64,000 bases of DNA from SAR92 clade bacterium H921. GTDB lineage: Bacteria; Pseudomonadota; Gammaproteobacteria; Pseudomonadales; Porticoccaceae. The notes under the pieces are model-generated. The model was not told the DNA's origin. It saw only the letters and a program-made list of their open reading frames with translations, and made no database searches. Numbering within the stretch: the first letter of the stretch is position 1; each line of letters begins with the position of its first letter. The stretch is from the NCBI GenBank assembly GCA_025153755.1, contig JAOALD010000001.1, positions 434,001 through 498,000 of the forward strand, read 5' to 3'. Positions 26,849 through 35,903 of the stretch are shown here, piece by piece. Position numbers and translations under genes: made by a program.

Positions 26849-27661
26849 ATGGCAGTATTGATGAAAAAAAATCTTGTTAGGATAATGCTAGTAATTGTAT
26901 CTATAGCTCATAGTGGTTCTGCATTGGCTAACGGCCAAGTGGAGCAGCTAGGCAATACAAGCCCAAATAGAATTTTATTCGTCGGTAATAGCTATTTTTA
27001 TTACAACGACAGTCTCCACAATCATGTTCGTAGAATGGTCGCAGAAAAATTCCCTGAAAGATCGAAATTAGCCGTCTATAAATCTGCAACCATTGGCGGT
27101 TCAAAATTATCACATCATAATCTTGATCATCTTTTGGACTCAAAAAATATCGGCGTTGAGAATAATTTTGAACTCGTTATTCTTCAGGGTGGCAGCTCAG
27201 AATCTTTATCAGAGACTTCTCGACGAGCCTTTTATAGTCAAGTTAAAGAGAAGGTAAAAAAGATTAGAGCGAAAGGCGGTGAAGCCGCCTTGTATATGAC
27301 CCATGCTTATGTAAAACCTCATAAAGCATATGACCCTAAGATGATTAATCATATTAAGGACACTTACCTCAAGGCTGGTAATGATAACAGCGTACTGGTA
27401 ATTCCGGTGGGCCTTGCTTTTGCAAGAGCATACGAGCAGCAGCCCGGGCTGAAGTTGCACAAAGCTTTTGATGGTACTCACCCCAGCTTACTTGGCACCT
27501 ATTTAGCGTCATGTGTGGTTTTCGCATCTATCTTTAATACCTCTCCCGTTGGTTTAGATTACGACTATTTTGATGTTATTTCAGATCAAGACAAAATGTT
27601 TTTGCAGCGCATTGCAGAAGATACCGTCAATGAATTTTTTGGCCATAAGAAAACCAGATAA
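26849..27661 (+). CDS. Secreted SGNH/GDSL-like hydrolase (putative esterase)
   Basis: A 270-residue protein with a signal peptide (NLVRIMLVIVSIAHSGSALA) and SGNH-hydrolase blocks: block I FVGNSYFYYND with nucleophile S48 and block V FDGTHPSLLG with D208 and H211. It belongs with the DUF4886-like SGNH proteins by its GNS motif. Such enzymes cleave ester bonds in the periplasm or outside the cell. An alternative start at Met5 (26861) would leave the signal peptide intact. Its place between a dicarboxylate symporter and malic enzyme suggests that it frees a hydroxy-dicarboxylate from an ester; this is inference. Confidence 0.8.
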   Translation: MAVLMKKNLVRIMLVIVSIAHSGSALANGQVEQLGNTSPNRILFVGNSYFYYNDSLHNHVRRMVAEKFPERSKLAVYKSATIGGSKLSHHNLDHLLDSKNIGVENNFELVILQGGSSESLSETSRRAFYSQVKEKVKKIRAKGGEAALYMTHAYVKPHKAYDPKMINHIKDTYLKAGNDNSVLVIPVGLAFARAYEQQPGLKLHKAFDGTHPSLLGTYLASCVVFASIFNTSPVGLDYDYFDVISDQDKMFLQRIAEDTVNEFFGHKKTR

Positions 27662-27741
27662 ATCATACTTTTGGGGTTTTCCAGGCGTTATTTTAGTCAC
27701 GACCATACACCAAACACATTGTAAGCAAGGCTCCTCCCCAA

Positions 27742-29031
27742 ATGAATAAGCAACAAGCTCTCGATTATCATCGTTACCCATTTCCTGGCAAGATCAACAT
27801 TGAAGCCAGCACTTCCTTATTAAATCAAGCAGACCTTGCACTAGCCTACTCGCCAGGCGTAGCTGAGCCATGTCATGCAATTCATCAATCGCCTGAAACA
27901 GTGTTTGACTATACGTCGCGTGGTAATTTGATTGGCGTTATCTCAAACGGCACTGCCGTACTTGGCTTAGGAGATATTGGACCGCTTGCCTCTAAGCCAG
28001 TGATGGAAGGTAAGGCGATTTTGTTTAAGTCTTTTGCAGGGATAAATGCGTTTGACCTAGAAATCGAAGAGACTGACGTCAATAAGTTTTGCGATATTGT
28101 CGCAGCGTTAGAACCGACTTTCGGTGGCATAAATTTGGAGGACATCAAAGCGCCTGAGTGCTTTGCAATAGAAGAGAATTTAAGGAAGCGGATGAAAATC
28201 CCAGTATTCCATGATGATCAGCATGGAACGGCGATTGTCGCAGCAGCTGCAGTGATAAACGCATTACAAATCGTCGATAAACCGATCGGTGACGTCAGAT
28301 TAGTGGTCTCTGGCGCGGGGGCTGCCGCAATGGCCTGTACAGATCTATTGGTCGATCTTGGATTAAAGATAGATAATATTCTAATGCTGGATAGTCGAGG
28401 TGTTATTCACCAGCAGAGGGTAGGATTAGATAGCAAAAAACAGCGATATGCACGGGATACGCAGAGTCGAAGTTTGGCGGATGCAATGCATGGATCAGAC
28501 CTATTTCTCGGTTTGTCTCAGCCCGATTTACTTGATGTTGAGATGCTTAAAAGTATGGCGGCTCGCCCGATTATACTGGCGTTATCTAATCCAGATCCCG
28601 AAGTATCACCCGATTTAGTCCGAGAATATCGTCCAGACGCAATTATGGCTACCGGCCGCTCCGACTATGCTAATCAGGTCAATAATGTGCTTTGCTTTCC
28701 GTTCTTATTCCGAGGAGCGCTGGATGTCGGAGCAACGGAAATTAATGCTGCCATGAAAATTGCTTGTGTTCGAGCTTTGGCAAAATTAGCTCAAGCGGAG
28801 GTGCATGATAAAGTAAAGAGTTACTACACAGATGAAAGTCTTATTGGCTTTGGCAAAGAGTATATTTTACCCAAGCCCTTTGACCCAAGGCTAATTGATT
28901 ACATCGCACCTGCAGTTGCAGAGGCTGCAGTTGAAAGTGGCGTAGCCAGCCGGCCATATAGTACCCTTGAGAACTATCGCAAATCGTTGGTTGATGGTTT
29001 GTTTGAGGGCAGTTTACGTTCTAATACTTAA
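27742..29031 (+). CDS. Malic enzyme (single-domain, NAD(P)-dependent)
   Basis: A 429-residue malate dehydrogenase (oxaloacetate-decarboxylating): malate + NAD(P)+ to pyruvate + CO2 + NAD(P)H. Seen: [13 protein letters not shown] with the catalytic Tyr, VMEGKAILF with the catalytic Lys, metal-site acids in [12 protein letters not shown] and [10 protein letters not shown], and a Rossmann segment [13 protein letters not shown]. It lacks the C-terminal phosphotransacetylase-like domain of long MaeB enzymes, matching the short bacterial form. It is cytoplasmic and ends the rightward uptake block; the next ssrA-like repeat starts ~60 bases later. Confidence 0.95.
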   Translation: MNKQQALDYHRYPFPGKINIEASTSLLNQADLALAYSPGVAEPCHAIHQSPETVFDYTSRGNLIGVISNGTAVLGLGDIGPLASKPVMEGKAILFKSFAGINAFDLEIEETDVNKFCDIVAALEPTFGGINLEDIKAPECFAIEENLRKRMKIPVFHDDQHGTAIVAAAAVINALQIVDKPIGDVRLVVSGAGAAAMACTDLLVDLGLKIDNILMLDSRGVIHQQRVGLDSKKQRYARDTQSRSLADAMHGSDLFLGLSQPDLLDVEMLKSMAARPIILALSNPDPEVSPDLVREYRPDAIMATGRSDYANQVNNVLCFPFLFRGALDVGATEINAAMKIACVRALAKLAQAEVHDKVKSYYTDESLIGFGKEYILPKPFDPRLIDYIAPAVAEAAVESGVASRPYSTLENYRKSLVDGLFEGSLRSNT

Positions 29032-29091
29032 TGCTCTCTAATGCGCTTTATAACTTGAAAAGAGTTTGACAGGATGTAGATTAAAGTAACA

Positions 29092-29206
29092 CAGGATGTA
29101 ACAAAAGCAGTTTTCTAAACCCATTAAAGTTATATGAATCAATAGCTTACAGTCTAAGTACAGTTCCCGCCGCCTCCACCATACAGACACTCCAAAAGGA
29201 GCTTTT
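29092..29206 (+). repeat. Integration-site-like repeat B ending in an ssrA 3' end
   Basis: From GTAACAAAAGCAGTTTT (29098) to TTCCCGCCGCCTCCACCA (29164-29181) this matches repeat A1 with only a few changes over ~85 bases. A CTCC-AAAA-GGAG hairpin with six Ts (29190-29206) follows. The order of malic enzyme, repeat B and SDR/P450 genes makes it a boundary between two accessory modules. Confidence 0.7.
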
Positions 29207-29365
29207 TTGCAATTTTTAAAATATTGATTCAAATGACTTTATACAGGATATCCTATGCGCAAAAGGGTCCACTGATTATTTAAAAATCCACGATTTATGC
29301 AACAAAAAGGCGGACGTGGTTAAGATTATTTACAGGGTAAATCCGATGGCCAAGTCAGCTCTCGG

Positions 29366-30139
29366 TTAGCCAGCTACTTGACCAGAGGTCACTGACATAC
29401 TGTTGTCCACGACAATGCGTGTGCCGTTAACAAACTTTGATTCATCAGACGCAAGGTACACTGCGGCATAGGCAATATCTTCTGGCTCACCTGACTTGCT
29501 GGCATGTGCCGCCATATCCTCTAATACCTGCGCGCCGTATTTGGTGGTCATCTGGCTGCCAAATTCAGCTACCATAGGCGTTTCTATGCCTGAGGGGTGA
29601 ATGGAATTGCAGCGCACACCATTGTTATTTTGAGCACAGTGCACTGCTACCGCTCTGGTGTATGCGTCTATGCCTCCTTTTGCCATGCAGTAAGCTGCGA
29701 CATAACTCTCACCCTGGATTGCCGCCAGAGAACACATATTTATAATTGAGCCTCCGCCCGAGTGGGCCATCTCTGGGATTGCCGCTCTGCAACCGAAAAA
29801 TACGCCATCAGCATGAACCGCCATGGTTTGTCGATATTCTTCCGTAGTTTGGTTCTCCGGGTTACCCGCCTTTACGATTCCTGCGTTATTCACCAGAATA
29901 TCGAGTGTGCCAAAGCGCTCGACAGTCTGCTGGACCACTTCAGACCAGCGGCTTTCATCACTCACGTCGTGCTGAATAAAATGGCAGCCCAGTTCATCAG
30001 CCAGTGCCGATCCTAGTATCTGATCAACATCAGTGATGGTGACTAACGCCCCCTCAGCAATAAAGGCCCGGGCGTCAGCTTCACCCAGTCCCCTAGCTGC
30101 GCCGGTAATAATCGCTACCTTTCCCGCTAATCGACCCAT
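29366..30139 (-). CDS. Short-chain dehydrogenase/reductase (hydroxysteroid-dehydrogenase-like)
   Basis: A 257-residue classical SDR. Cofactor motif TGAARGLG (residues 12-19) with an acidic residue at the end of strand 2 (ITDVDQ), favouring NAD(H). NNAG is at 84-87, catalytic S137, Y150 and K154 (YCMAK), and PSGIETPM follows the active site. This closest resembles 3-alpha/20-beta-hydroxysteroid and similar alcohol dehydrogenases. Ribosome-binding site GAGGAG. It is divergent from the P450 and Rieske genes, whose hydroxylated products are candidate substrates. Confidence 0.92.
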   Translation of the reverse strand: MGRLAGKVAIITGAARGLGEADARAFIAEGALVTITDVDQILGSALADELGCHFIQHDVSDESRWSEVVQQTVERFGTLDILVNNAGIVKAGNPENQTTEEYRQTMAVHADGVFFGCRAAIPEMAHSGGGSIINMCSLAAIQGESYVAAYCMAKGGIDAYTRAVAVHCAQNNNGVRCNSIHPSGIETPMVAEFGSQMTTKYGAQVLEDMAAHASKSGEPEDIAYAAVYLASDESKFVNGTRIVVDNSMSVTSGQVAG

Positions 30140-30264
30140 GCTGATTCTCCTCTATTTTTTTGAAATTAGTGTATCACGGCCCGCCGGCTAATGTGCTAGC
30201 ATCAAGAGTGTCTAGAGCCGATTTACCGAAAATGGGTGTTTGCGGTCTAAGAGCGATGTATTTG

Positions 30265-30280
30265 CATGTCTTATGACATG
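30265..30280. promoter_or_regulatory. Dyad in the SDR/P450 divergent promoter region
   Basis: CATGTC-TTAT-GACATG, a perfect 6-bp dyad, sits midway in the 295-base gap between divergent SDR and P450 genes. This is a plausible operator; no regulator gene is in the module. Confidence 0.4.
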
Positions 30281-30434
30281 TTGGTGCATTACCTCTTTAG
30301 GTTGAACGCCACAATGAAAAATATACAAAATATGATTGCAATTGGTTTCTGAAAGTCAACGAAGCAATACCGCCAATGGTTAATCTCCAGGACACCTTAC
30401 CCTAATAAGCTAGTTCAGATAGCGAGGTAGTAGT

Positions 30435-31589
30435 ATGGATAGAAACGACCGAACTCTGATTGAAAGCCCTTATGCCATTTATGCAAACTGGCGAGATGAT
30501 AAGCCCATTTGGTGGTCTGATGGCGACCTTGAAGGCTGGATTCTCAGCAGATTCGATGATGTGCGCGCTGTACTTAAAGACGCAAAGACTTTTTCATCAC
30601 AGTCTATGGGTGAGATGAAACAGCAAACCATAGCTCTGCCATTGCTGACTGATGACCCCCCGCGGCACACCCAGCTACGAGCTATTGTTAACACGGCTTT
30701 TACTAGTCGAACATTAAAGCTCTTGGAGTCGGGTGTTCAGGACTTAGTTGATGAACTTTTAGATTCAATTGCCGACAAAAATACTGTAGATATTACTGCT
30801 GACTTTACCATGCCACTACCAGTGGCCGTGATTGCTAATATGATGGGTATCCCTGCGGAGCGCAGTGAAGATTTTAAGCTCTGGTCAGATGCTCTCACAG
30901 GAACCAGCGAAGCCACTGATATGGCAGTGCGCATGCCGTTGGTGATGGAAATGGCCGCATACTTTCAATCTTTGATTCCATTGCGTCGTGCCAACCCTGG
31001 AGGAGACTTGATCAGCAAAGTTGTTCATGCACAGATCGATGGTCAAGGTATGGAAGACCAAGATATCACTGGCTTTTGTATGCTGCTGTTGATTGCTGGT
31101 AACGAGACAACCACTAATGTGCTATCCAGTCTTTTATATTATCTTGCCGACCACCCCGCCACTTGGCAGCAACTCAAAGATAATCCAGATAAAATAGACG
31201 CTGCTATTGAAGAGATTTTGCGATTTGACGCACCGGTGCAATGGGTTAATCGAAAAGCTACCTGCGATGTGGAATTCCATGGTCAAACGATAAAAGCAGG
31301 TGAACCTCTTTATGTGTTTATGGGATCCGCAAATCGTGACCCCAGTCACTATGACAAGGCCGATGAGTTCCGACTAGACAGAGGCAAGAGCGACCACCAC
31401 AGCTTTGGGCATGGTATCCATTTTTGTATTGGTGCACCGCTCGGACGCCTAGAGGCACGCTACGCTATGCAAAGTCTATTGCAACGCTACAAATCGATTT
31501 CCCACGCAAAGGGAAAGAAAAATCAACGTACTTACTCAACGATGCTTAGGGGCTTCCATAATCTTTGGTTAGATGTGGAGTTCGAATAG
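30435..31589 (+). CDS. Cytochrome P450
   Basis: A 384-residue soluble bacterial P450. Landmarks: DDPPRHTQLRAIV after the B helix, I-helix LLLIAGNETTTNV, ExxR in EEILRFDAPVQW followed by NRKA, and the heme-binding loop FGHGIHFCIGAPLGR with axial C331. It needs an electron supply; no ferredoxin or ferredoxin reductase is encoded beside it. It adjoins the Rieske oxygenase, which starts immediately after the stop, so both are probably one operon. Sequence style is close to the CYP families acting on steroids, terpenes and fatty acids; the substrate is not deducible. Confidence 0.95.
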   Translation: MDRNDRTLIESPYAIYANWRDDKPIWWSDGDLEGWILSRFDDVRAVLKDAKTFSSQSMGEMKQQTIALPLLTDDPPRHTQLRAIVNTAFTSRTLKLLESGVQDLVDELLDSIADKNTVDITADFTMPLPVAVIANMMGIPAERSEDFKLWSDALTGTSEATDMAVRMPLVMEMAAYFQSLIPLRRANPGGDLISKVVHAQIDGQGMEDQDITGFCMLLLIAGNETTTNVLSSLLYYLADHPATWQQLKDNPDKIDAAIEEILRFDAPVQWVNRKATCDVEFHGQTIKAGEPLYVFMGSANRDPSHYDKADEFRLDRGKSDHHSFGHGIHFCIGAPLGRLEARYAMQSLLQRYKSISHAKGKKNQRTYSTMLRGFHNLWLDVEFE

Positions 31590-31607
31590 GTGGGAGATCA
31601 TAACAAG

Positions 31608-32861
31608 ATGACACCGGAGTATATCAAGACACTACGTCGCCTCATGGAATTTGAAGCATCTCGATCTGAGCCACCTCGAGACTTTCCACAACTACCAGAT
31701 ATTCCCGCTGGTCGTTATGTAGATACTAGATTCCATGACTTGGAGCGCGAGCACATATGGGCGAAGTCTTGGTTACTTGCGGCTCACTTGGACGAAATTC
31801 CTGAGCCAAACTGTTATATGCTTTGGGAGAATCTAGGACAGCCGATAGTGATTACCCATGCGAGTAATGGTGACATCAATGCGTTCTATAACACCTGTAG
31901 CCACCGAGGAGCTCCGGTGGTCACTGAAAAGCGTGGCAAATCCATACGTTTAACATGCCCTTATCATGGCTGGAGTTATGATCATCATGGCCAACTTAAA
32001 GGTATTCGCGATCCTGAGGATTTTAAAGACTTTGATATGTCTTGCAGGAGCTTGGTAACAGTCCGGTGCGAAAGGTTTGGCAATTTAATCTTTGTAAATT
32101 TTGATCAAGATGCACCCAGTCTCCTAGATTGGCTCGGGCCTATCGCATTAGAGTGGGAAGAGTTTCAGTTGGATACCTGTCGTTTGGCCTCGCGAGCTAT
32201 ATTCGATTTGGACTGCAATTGGAAAATCGCCATGGAGGCTAATACCGAGGTATATCATGTCAAATCGATTCATGCCAAGACTGTAGCCCCCATTCTCGAT
32301 GACCGGCGTAATGTAAATACACTCTATAACAATGGTCATGGACGTATGATTGCGCCCGTGCCAAAGGGAAAATCAAGTTTGCAGGCCTTAAAAGTGTCAA
32401 AAAATCTCGCTGAAATAGATACCGCAGGTGAGATCGCCCGAACCTGCACTCAATCCTATGGGATTTTTCCGAATTTAGTCAGCCCGATGAGCCACTTGGC
32501 TGTTGCCCCACTTGTCTTTTGGCCTAATGGCATCAATAAATGCCGCTTAGAGACCTGGACACTAGCGCCACAGTGGGAGGAGGGCATGATGCCAAATCTG
32601 TGGACTGTAAATGATGGTACAGAGCTCTGCACGGTGCTACTAGAAGACACGCAGTTTGGAGAGAAAATTCAAGTGTCGATGGAGTCGAGTGGATTCAAAG
32701 GGGTGCCCCTAAGCTATCAAGAGGCAAGGATATACCACTGGAATCAGGCCGCAGATAACATGATTGGAGCGCAAAATATTCCTGAAGAACTTCGTGTTAA
32801 ACAGGTAATTGGAAAGGAATGGATTTATCCAAATGATCCGCGTGTCGCCCAAATGGGTTAG
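31608..32861 (+). CDS. Rieske-type aromatic ring-hydroxylating oxygenase, alpha subunit
   Basis: A 417-residue Rieske non-heme iron oxygenase. The [2Fe-2S] site is C97-x-H99 (CSHRGAP) and C117-x2-H120 (CPYHGW). The mononuclear iron site is in EANTEVYHVKSIHA, the expected N/D..H..H arrangement. The C-terminal domain has the usual helix-grip length. No beta subunit, ferredoxin or reductase lies nearby, so it probably belongs to the alpha-only (homotrimeric) group. ATG 31608 has GGGAG 11-12 bases upstream; an in-frame GTG at 31590, directly after the P450 stop, is an alternative. Beside a P450 and an SDR it suggests oxidation of an aromatic, terpenoid or steroid-like compound. Confidence 0.92.
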   Translation: MTPEYIKTLRRLMEFEASRSEPPRDFPQLPDIPAGRYVDTRFHDLEREHIWAKSWLLAAHLDEIPEPNCYMLWENLGQPIVITHASNGDINAFYNTCSHRGAPVVTEKRGKSIRLTCPYHGWSYDHHGQLKGIRDPEDFKDFDMSCRSLVTVRCERFGNLIFVNFDQDAPSLLDWLGPIALEWEEFQLDTCRLASRAIFDLDCNWKIAMEANTEVYHVKSIHAKTVAPILDDRRNVNTLYNNGHGRMIAPVPKGKSSLQALKVSKNLAEIDTAGEIARTCTQSYGIFPNLVSPMSHLAVAPLVFWPNGINKCRLETWTLAPQWEEGMMPNLWTVNDGTELCTVLLEDTQFGEKIQVSMESSGFKGVPLSYQEARIYHWNQAADNMIGAQNIPEELRVKQVIGKEWIYPNDPRVAQMG

Positions 32862-33340
32862 ACCGTCCGTAAAAAAAAGAGCAGATTGATAGTATCCTAG
32901 TGAAGCACAGTCAGAACCGCGCTCGCAATTTACAATAGGGCAATAATAAGCATTGTTTATTGGGCCATAATTGGGACAAAGGCTATGCAATTATCTACGA
33001 GAAGGCTTCTTAAAGTCATTGCGTCTTCAGGTGCCAGTGGATTAGAGCGTGCGAAACCTCAATTTGGTTTCCTCATTTGATTTCAAAATAATTATCAAAA
33101 TCAGTATTAATCACTAATTTGTGAATTTCTTTACTTTTATCAAAATGTATTTCAAGAGCATAGCAAATGTCATCAAGGATTCGAGTTTAAGATTCCTGCG
33201 CGAATGTCAACAGAATCAGAGCCGGACAAAAGACCTTTGCATAAACTTACCAAATTTTCCAAAACAGTCCCTGTTCCGCATCTGGGCAACCACTTTTGAG
33301 CTCCGTAAGAATACTGTGGGATGGAAAACCCGGCCACAAA
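32862..33340. other. Gene-free stretch right of the Rieske gene
   Basis: No credible gene. An 86-codon open frame at 33121-33381 has no family features, lacks a ribosome-binding site and runs into the conserved arm of repeat C. Confidence 0.5.
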
Positions 33341-33344
33341 AAAT

Positions 33345-33498
33345 ACAGCAGGGCACTACCTCTCTAACCTATTTATCTTGAACAGATTAAAATGTGTAGT
33401 CGCTCCTTTTTTAAGTGACAAAAGCCTGTGTTTAAACAGAGTAACGCTTTATTAATCAATAGCTTAAAATCTAAATACGGATCCGCCGGCTCCATAAA
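33345..33498 (+). repeat. Degenerate integration-site-like repeat C
   Basis: 33347-33420 matches ~19505-19597 of repeat A1 (shared CTATTTATCTTGAACA and GCTCCTTTTTTAAGT). 33450-33497 matches the ATTAATCAATAGCTTA...TCTAA..AC part of A1/B, but the ssrA tail is eroded to ATCCGCCGGCTCCATAA. It probably marks the right edge of the accessory modules. Confidence 0.55.
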
Positions 33499-33503
33499 TA
33501 TCA

Positions 33504-34199
33504 CTAAAAAATCTGTATATTTCTACCTCGTTTAGCGGGTATCTTTTGATGCTCGGGCAACTGACAGATACGATCCATATGGGTCGTAGTACCATCGGCA
33601 TATTCCCATACCAGCTGCTCGCCTTCCATATATCTTCTCACCGCTACCGGGCCCCAGCCAAAAACATTGAAATGTAATACTCGGTTATTCCAGGTCATAC
33701 TGGCAGAGGTTCGACCGCAGTACTCTTTATCCCTAAAGGTAAACAGCACAGAGCCCTCGGTATCGTTAGAATTTATACCGACAATATCGGCGCTGAGATT
33801 GGGGCCGCCGTCATGAATAACTCCCGATGAGGTAATCACTACACGTGAACCACATTGTTCCACTCGCTCCACATGCCCGGTATGCCCGCCTGCAACGCCA
33901 ACCCATAAGCCACGAATATCATCGGCTTCTTCCGTAAGAGGTTCGGTACACTGTGCCAAAATAGGTAATGGAAAATGATCATAGCCACAATCTGGCGTAT
34001 TACCCTTGGGGATTTCGTCAGCCATCATTCCGCTACTGTCGAGTATTGGTAATTCACAATAATTAATGGTGCTTCCATCACCCGCCAATGTCGTCGGGTC
34101 TGTCATCAATGGTGGGCGCTGTGAAAAATACATCTGCCAAAATGCAACCAGAAATAGCACAACCATGCTGGTAAAAATTCTCAGTAACCATTTTTTCAT
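33504..34199 (-). CDS. Hypothetical exported/membrane-anchored protein
   Basis: A 231-residue protein with an N-terminal signal/anchor (KKWLLRIFTSMVVLFLVAFW). No family is recognised. The body has six cysteines (YCEL, DCGYDHF, AQCTE, EQCGS, EYCGR, ICQLPE), a number that suits disulfides in the periplasm. It shows repeated beta-like stretches: GLWVGVAGGHTGHVERV, SRVVITSSGVIHDGG, VLHFNVFGWG. The ATG at 34199 has AAAGG upstream and is preferred over a TTG at 34214. It lies just right of repeat C with decayed DNA behind it; its partners are unknown. Confidence 0.6.
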   Translation of the reverse strand: MKKWLLRIFTSMVVLFLVAFWQMYFSQRPPLMTDPTTLAGDGSTINYCELPILDSSGMMADEIPKGNTPDCGYDHFPLPILAQCTEPLTEEADDIRGLWVGVAGGHTGHVERVEQCGSRVVITSSGVIHDGGPNLSADIVGINSNDTEGSVLFTFRDKEYCGRTSASMTWNNRVLHFNVFGWGPVAVRRYMEGEQLVWEYADGTTTHMDRICQLPEHQKIPAKRGRNIQIF

Positions 34200-34261
34200 A
34201 AACTTACCTTTCAAAAGGGGAACACTTTAAATGCCATAAAATATTATGGTTTTATTAATCA

Positions 34262-34515
34262 CTAGGTGTGATTAAAAATAGGATGCCGTTTCTTCATAAA
34301 AGCTGCCATTAGGTCGCGATCTGTGTCTTCAGGCAGTTGTTGAAGGTTCATGCCGACTGAAGAATAATTTTGCTCTTTGCAATGAGTAATACAGCACTAA
34401 TACTGTCGTTGCTGGAGATGTCTTTGACCACCAGTTCTGGACGATCGATAAAAGCTCATGTCCTACGATGATACGGGATGTCGTTTTGTCGATCTATCAG
34501 AAGGGGTTCAGTCAT
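34262..34515 (-). pseudogene. Enoyl-CoA hydratase/isomerase remnant with internal deletions
   Basis: Read leftward from ATG 34515: MTEPLLIDRQNDIPY (a typical family opening), then after a frame change DRPELVVKDISSNDSISAVLL (family N-terminal helix/strand), then SVGMNLQQLPEDTDRDLMAAF and the ending KKRHPIFNHT. A normal gene is ~780 bases; only ~250 remain, with at least two frame breaks, and the oxyanion-hole segments are gone. Confidence 0.65.
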
Positions 34516-35140
34516 GGGGCGCAGCACCGTTTACTTTGGCTTAACATTTTATTAATTATAATGACATAATTTATGTCAATATTCAACGGCAACCTTATGT
34601 TAAGCAATAGTGCCCAGACTGGCCGTCGATCTTACTAAGTGTATTGCACCTTTTAAATCAATCTGTCCGATACTAAAAGTTTGCTATTAGAGCGTTTTAA
34701 CAGGTGAGGGAGCGGTATTAAGAATCTTTCAATGTTTATGGTTATTCTTCCTTTGACTTTTTGTATTAAAGAAAGAAATTAAGTATCCCAGGATAACAAA
34801 GATATTAAATTATAGATTTTTTATTGGAGCCCAAATTTTTTTTGATTATCTATTTTTTATAGGGTCAAAAAATTGTGCTGTCATAAATGATGTGTCTTCC
34901 TCCCAGTATCTAATAGCATAAATCGTTTACCATACTTCTTATAGGCTAGTTGTTTAGTCAACCATAGGAGGGGACTGTCTTCTCGCAGAATAAAAAGATC
35001 GATATCTGAAGTGCTATCTATATTGCTTGGATAGGTAAGTTTCGTAAGGCAGTAAATCTGTCTTAATCATTAGCGCATAATTTAAGTGCATTTGGCTTGG
35101 CATCCGTCCATATGGTATGTTAAAAATTCGGCCGAACACT
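34516..35140. other. A+T-rich gene-free stretch
   Basis: No open frame with coding character was found on either strand. The stretch is A+T-rich and lies between two gene remnants, fitting decayed DNA. Confidence 0.5.
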
Positions 35141-35572
35141 GGGCGGTTACAAGGATCATTTCGATCTTAACCCAGGTAACTACGGGTTCATTAAAGGCGC
35201 CGTGATAAGGCTGGCGGGATTGTCACCACCTGAACCAGTTTTTAAACTCAAGCATCCACCAGTTGCAAAAGCGGTCCTAGGTAAAAATTCCAAGTTATCG
35301 TCGCATTCGAGCGTCCTTGGTTCTCTAAGAATGTTCAGATGCAACTTGAGAGTACGAGCGGTATCAAATTAACTGATAAGTCAATTGCATTGGATGACAT
35401 GGAGGGATCCGTTAGCGTAGGTTACACCCTAGAGACAGGGGGTTTCAATACCATCACTATTCAGGTAACTGGTGAGCATAAGGGCCAGACTGCGCGCAGT
35501 CGTAGAGTGATTTACGTTCGGGCGGAAAAGACTTCATTGGAAGTCGATAACTTGCAAGTTAGTGTTCCTTAG
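35140..35572 (+). pseudogene. Remnant of a protein with an Ig-like C-terminal domain
   Basis: The last 77+ codons (35285-35572) encode FQVIVAFERPWFSKNVQMQ, then GIKLTDKSIALDD and a beta-rich end EVDNLQVSVP, resembling a bacterial Ig/adhesin-like or secretion-associated beta domain. Upstream, a second frame (35150-35285) reads NPGNYGFIKGAVIRLAGL and PPVAKAVLGKN. It joins the first if one base is removed from the A-run at 35283-35287. There is no start codon or upstream body. Family unknown. Confidence 0.45.
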
Positions 35573-35903
35573 GAAACCTATAACTACTCAATCAGCAGGT
35601 CAGAAGTATTTATATACAACAATATTATTCAGCCCCCTTCTATGTGCAGCAGACCTTGGGCTACGCAATGGGGTGGGCAATCGACAGGTTCCAAACGCCA
35701 CTTTAACTGAGTCCCAGTGGAAGCATAGTTAGAATTCTAACTGGTGCCACTCACTTAAGGGTGTTAAGCGTCTAGTTTTAGGCTGAGGCTTGTTTTAATA
35801 TCAGCGCTCAAGCTGGCCTCTATATACAAGATGACAAGGCGACTAGCTTCGCCACCATCGGGGCGAGCAAAGCTAAGTAGGTGATGGATAAAAGGGTCAG
35901 CTG
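35573..35903. other. Gene-free stretch between remnant and GH17 gene
   Basis: A short + frame near 35810-35880 reads LYIQDDKATSFATIG and ends in TAG; it is too short to name. It probably belongs to the same decayed region. The 3' end of the GH17 gene follows. Confidence 0.4.

Noticed and set aside
33121-33381. 86-codon plus-strand gene
   Set aside because: No recognised family or ribosome-binding site, and its 3' third lies within the integration-site-like repeat C.
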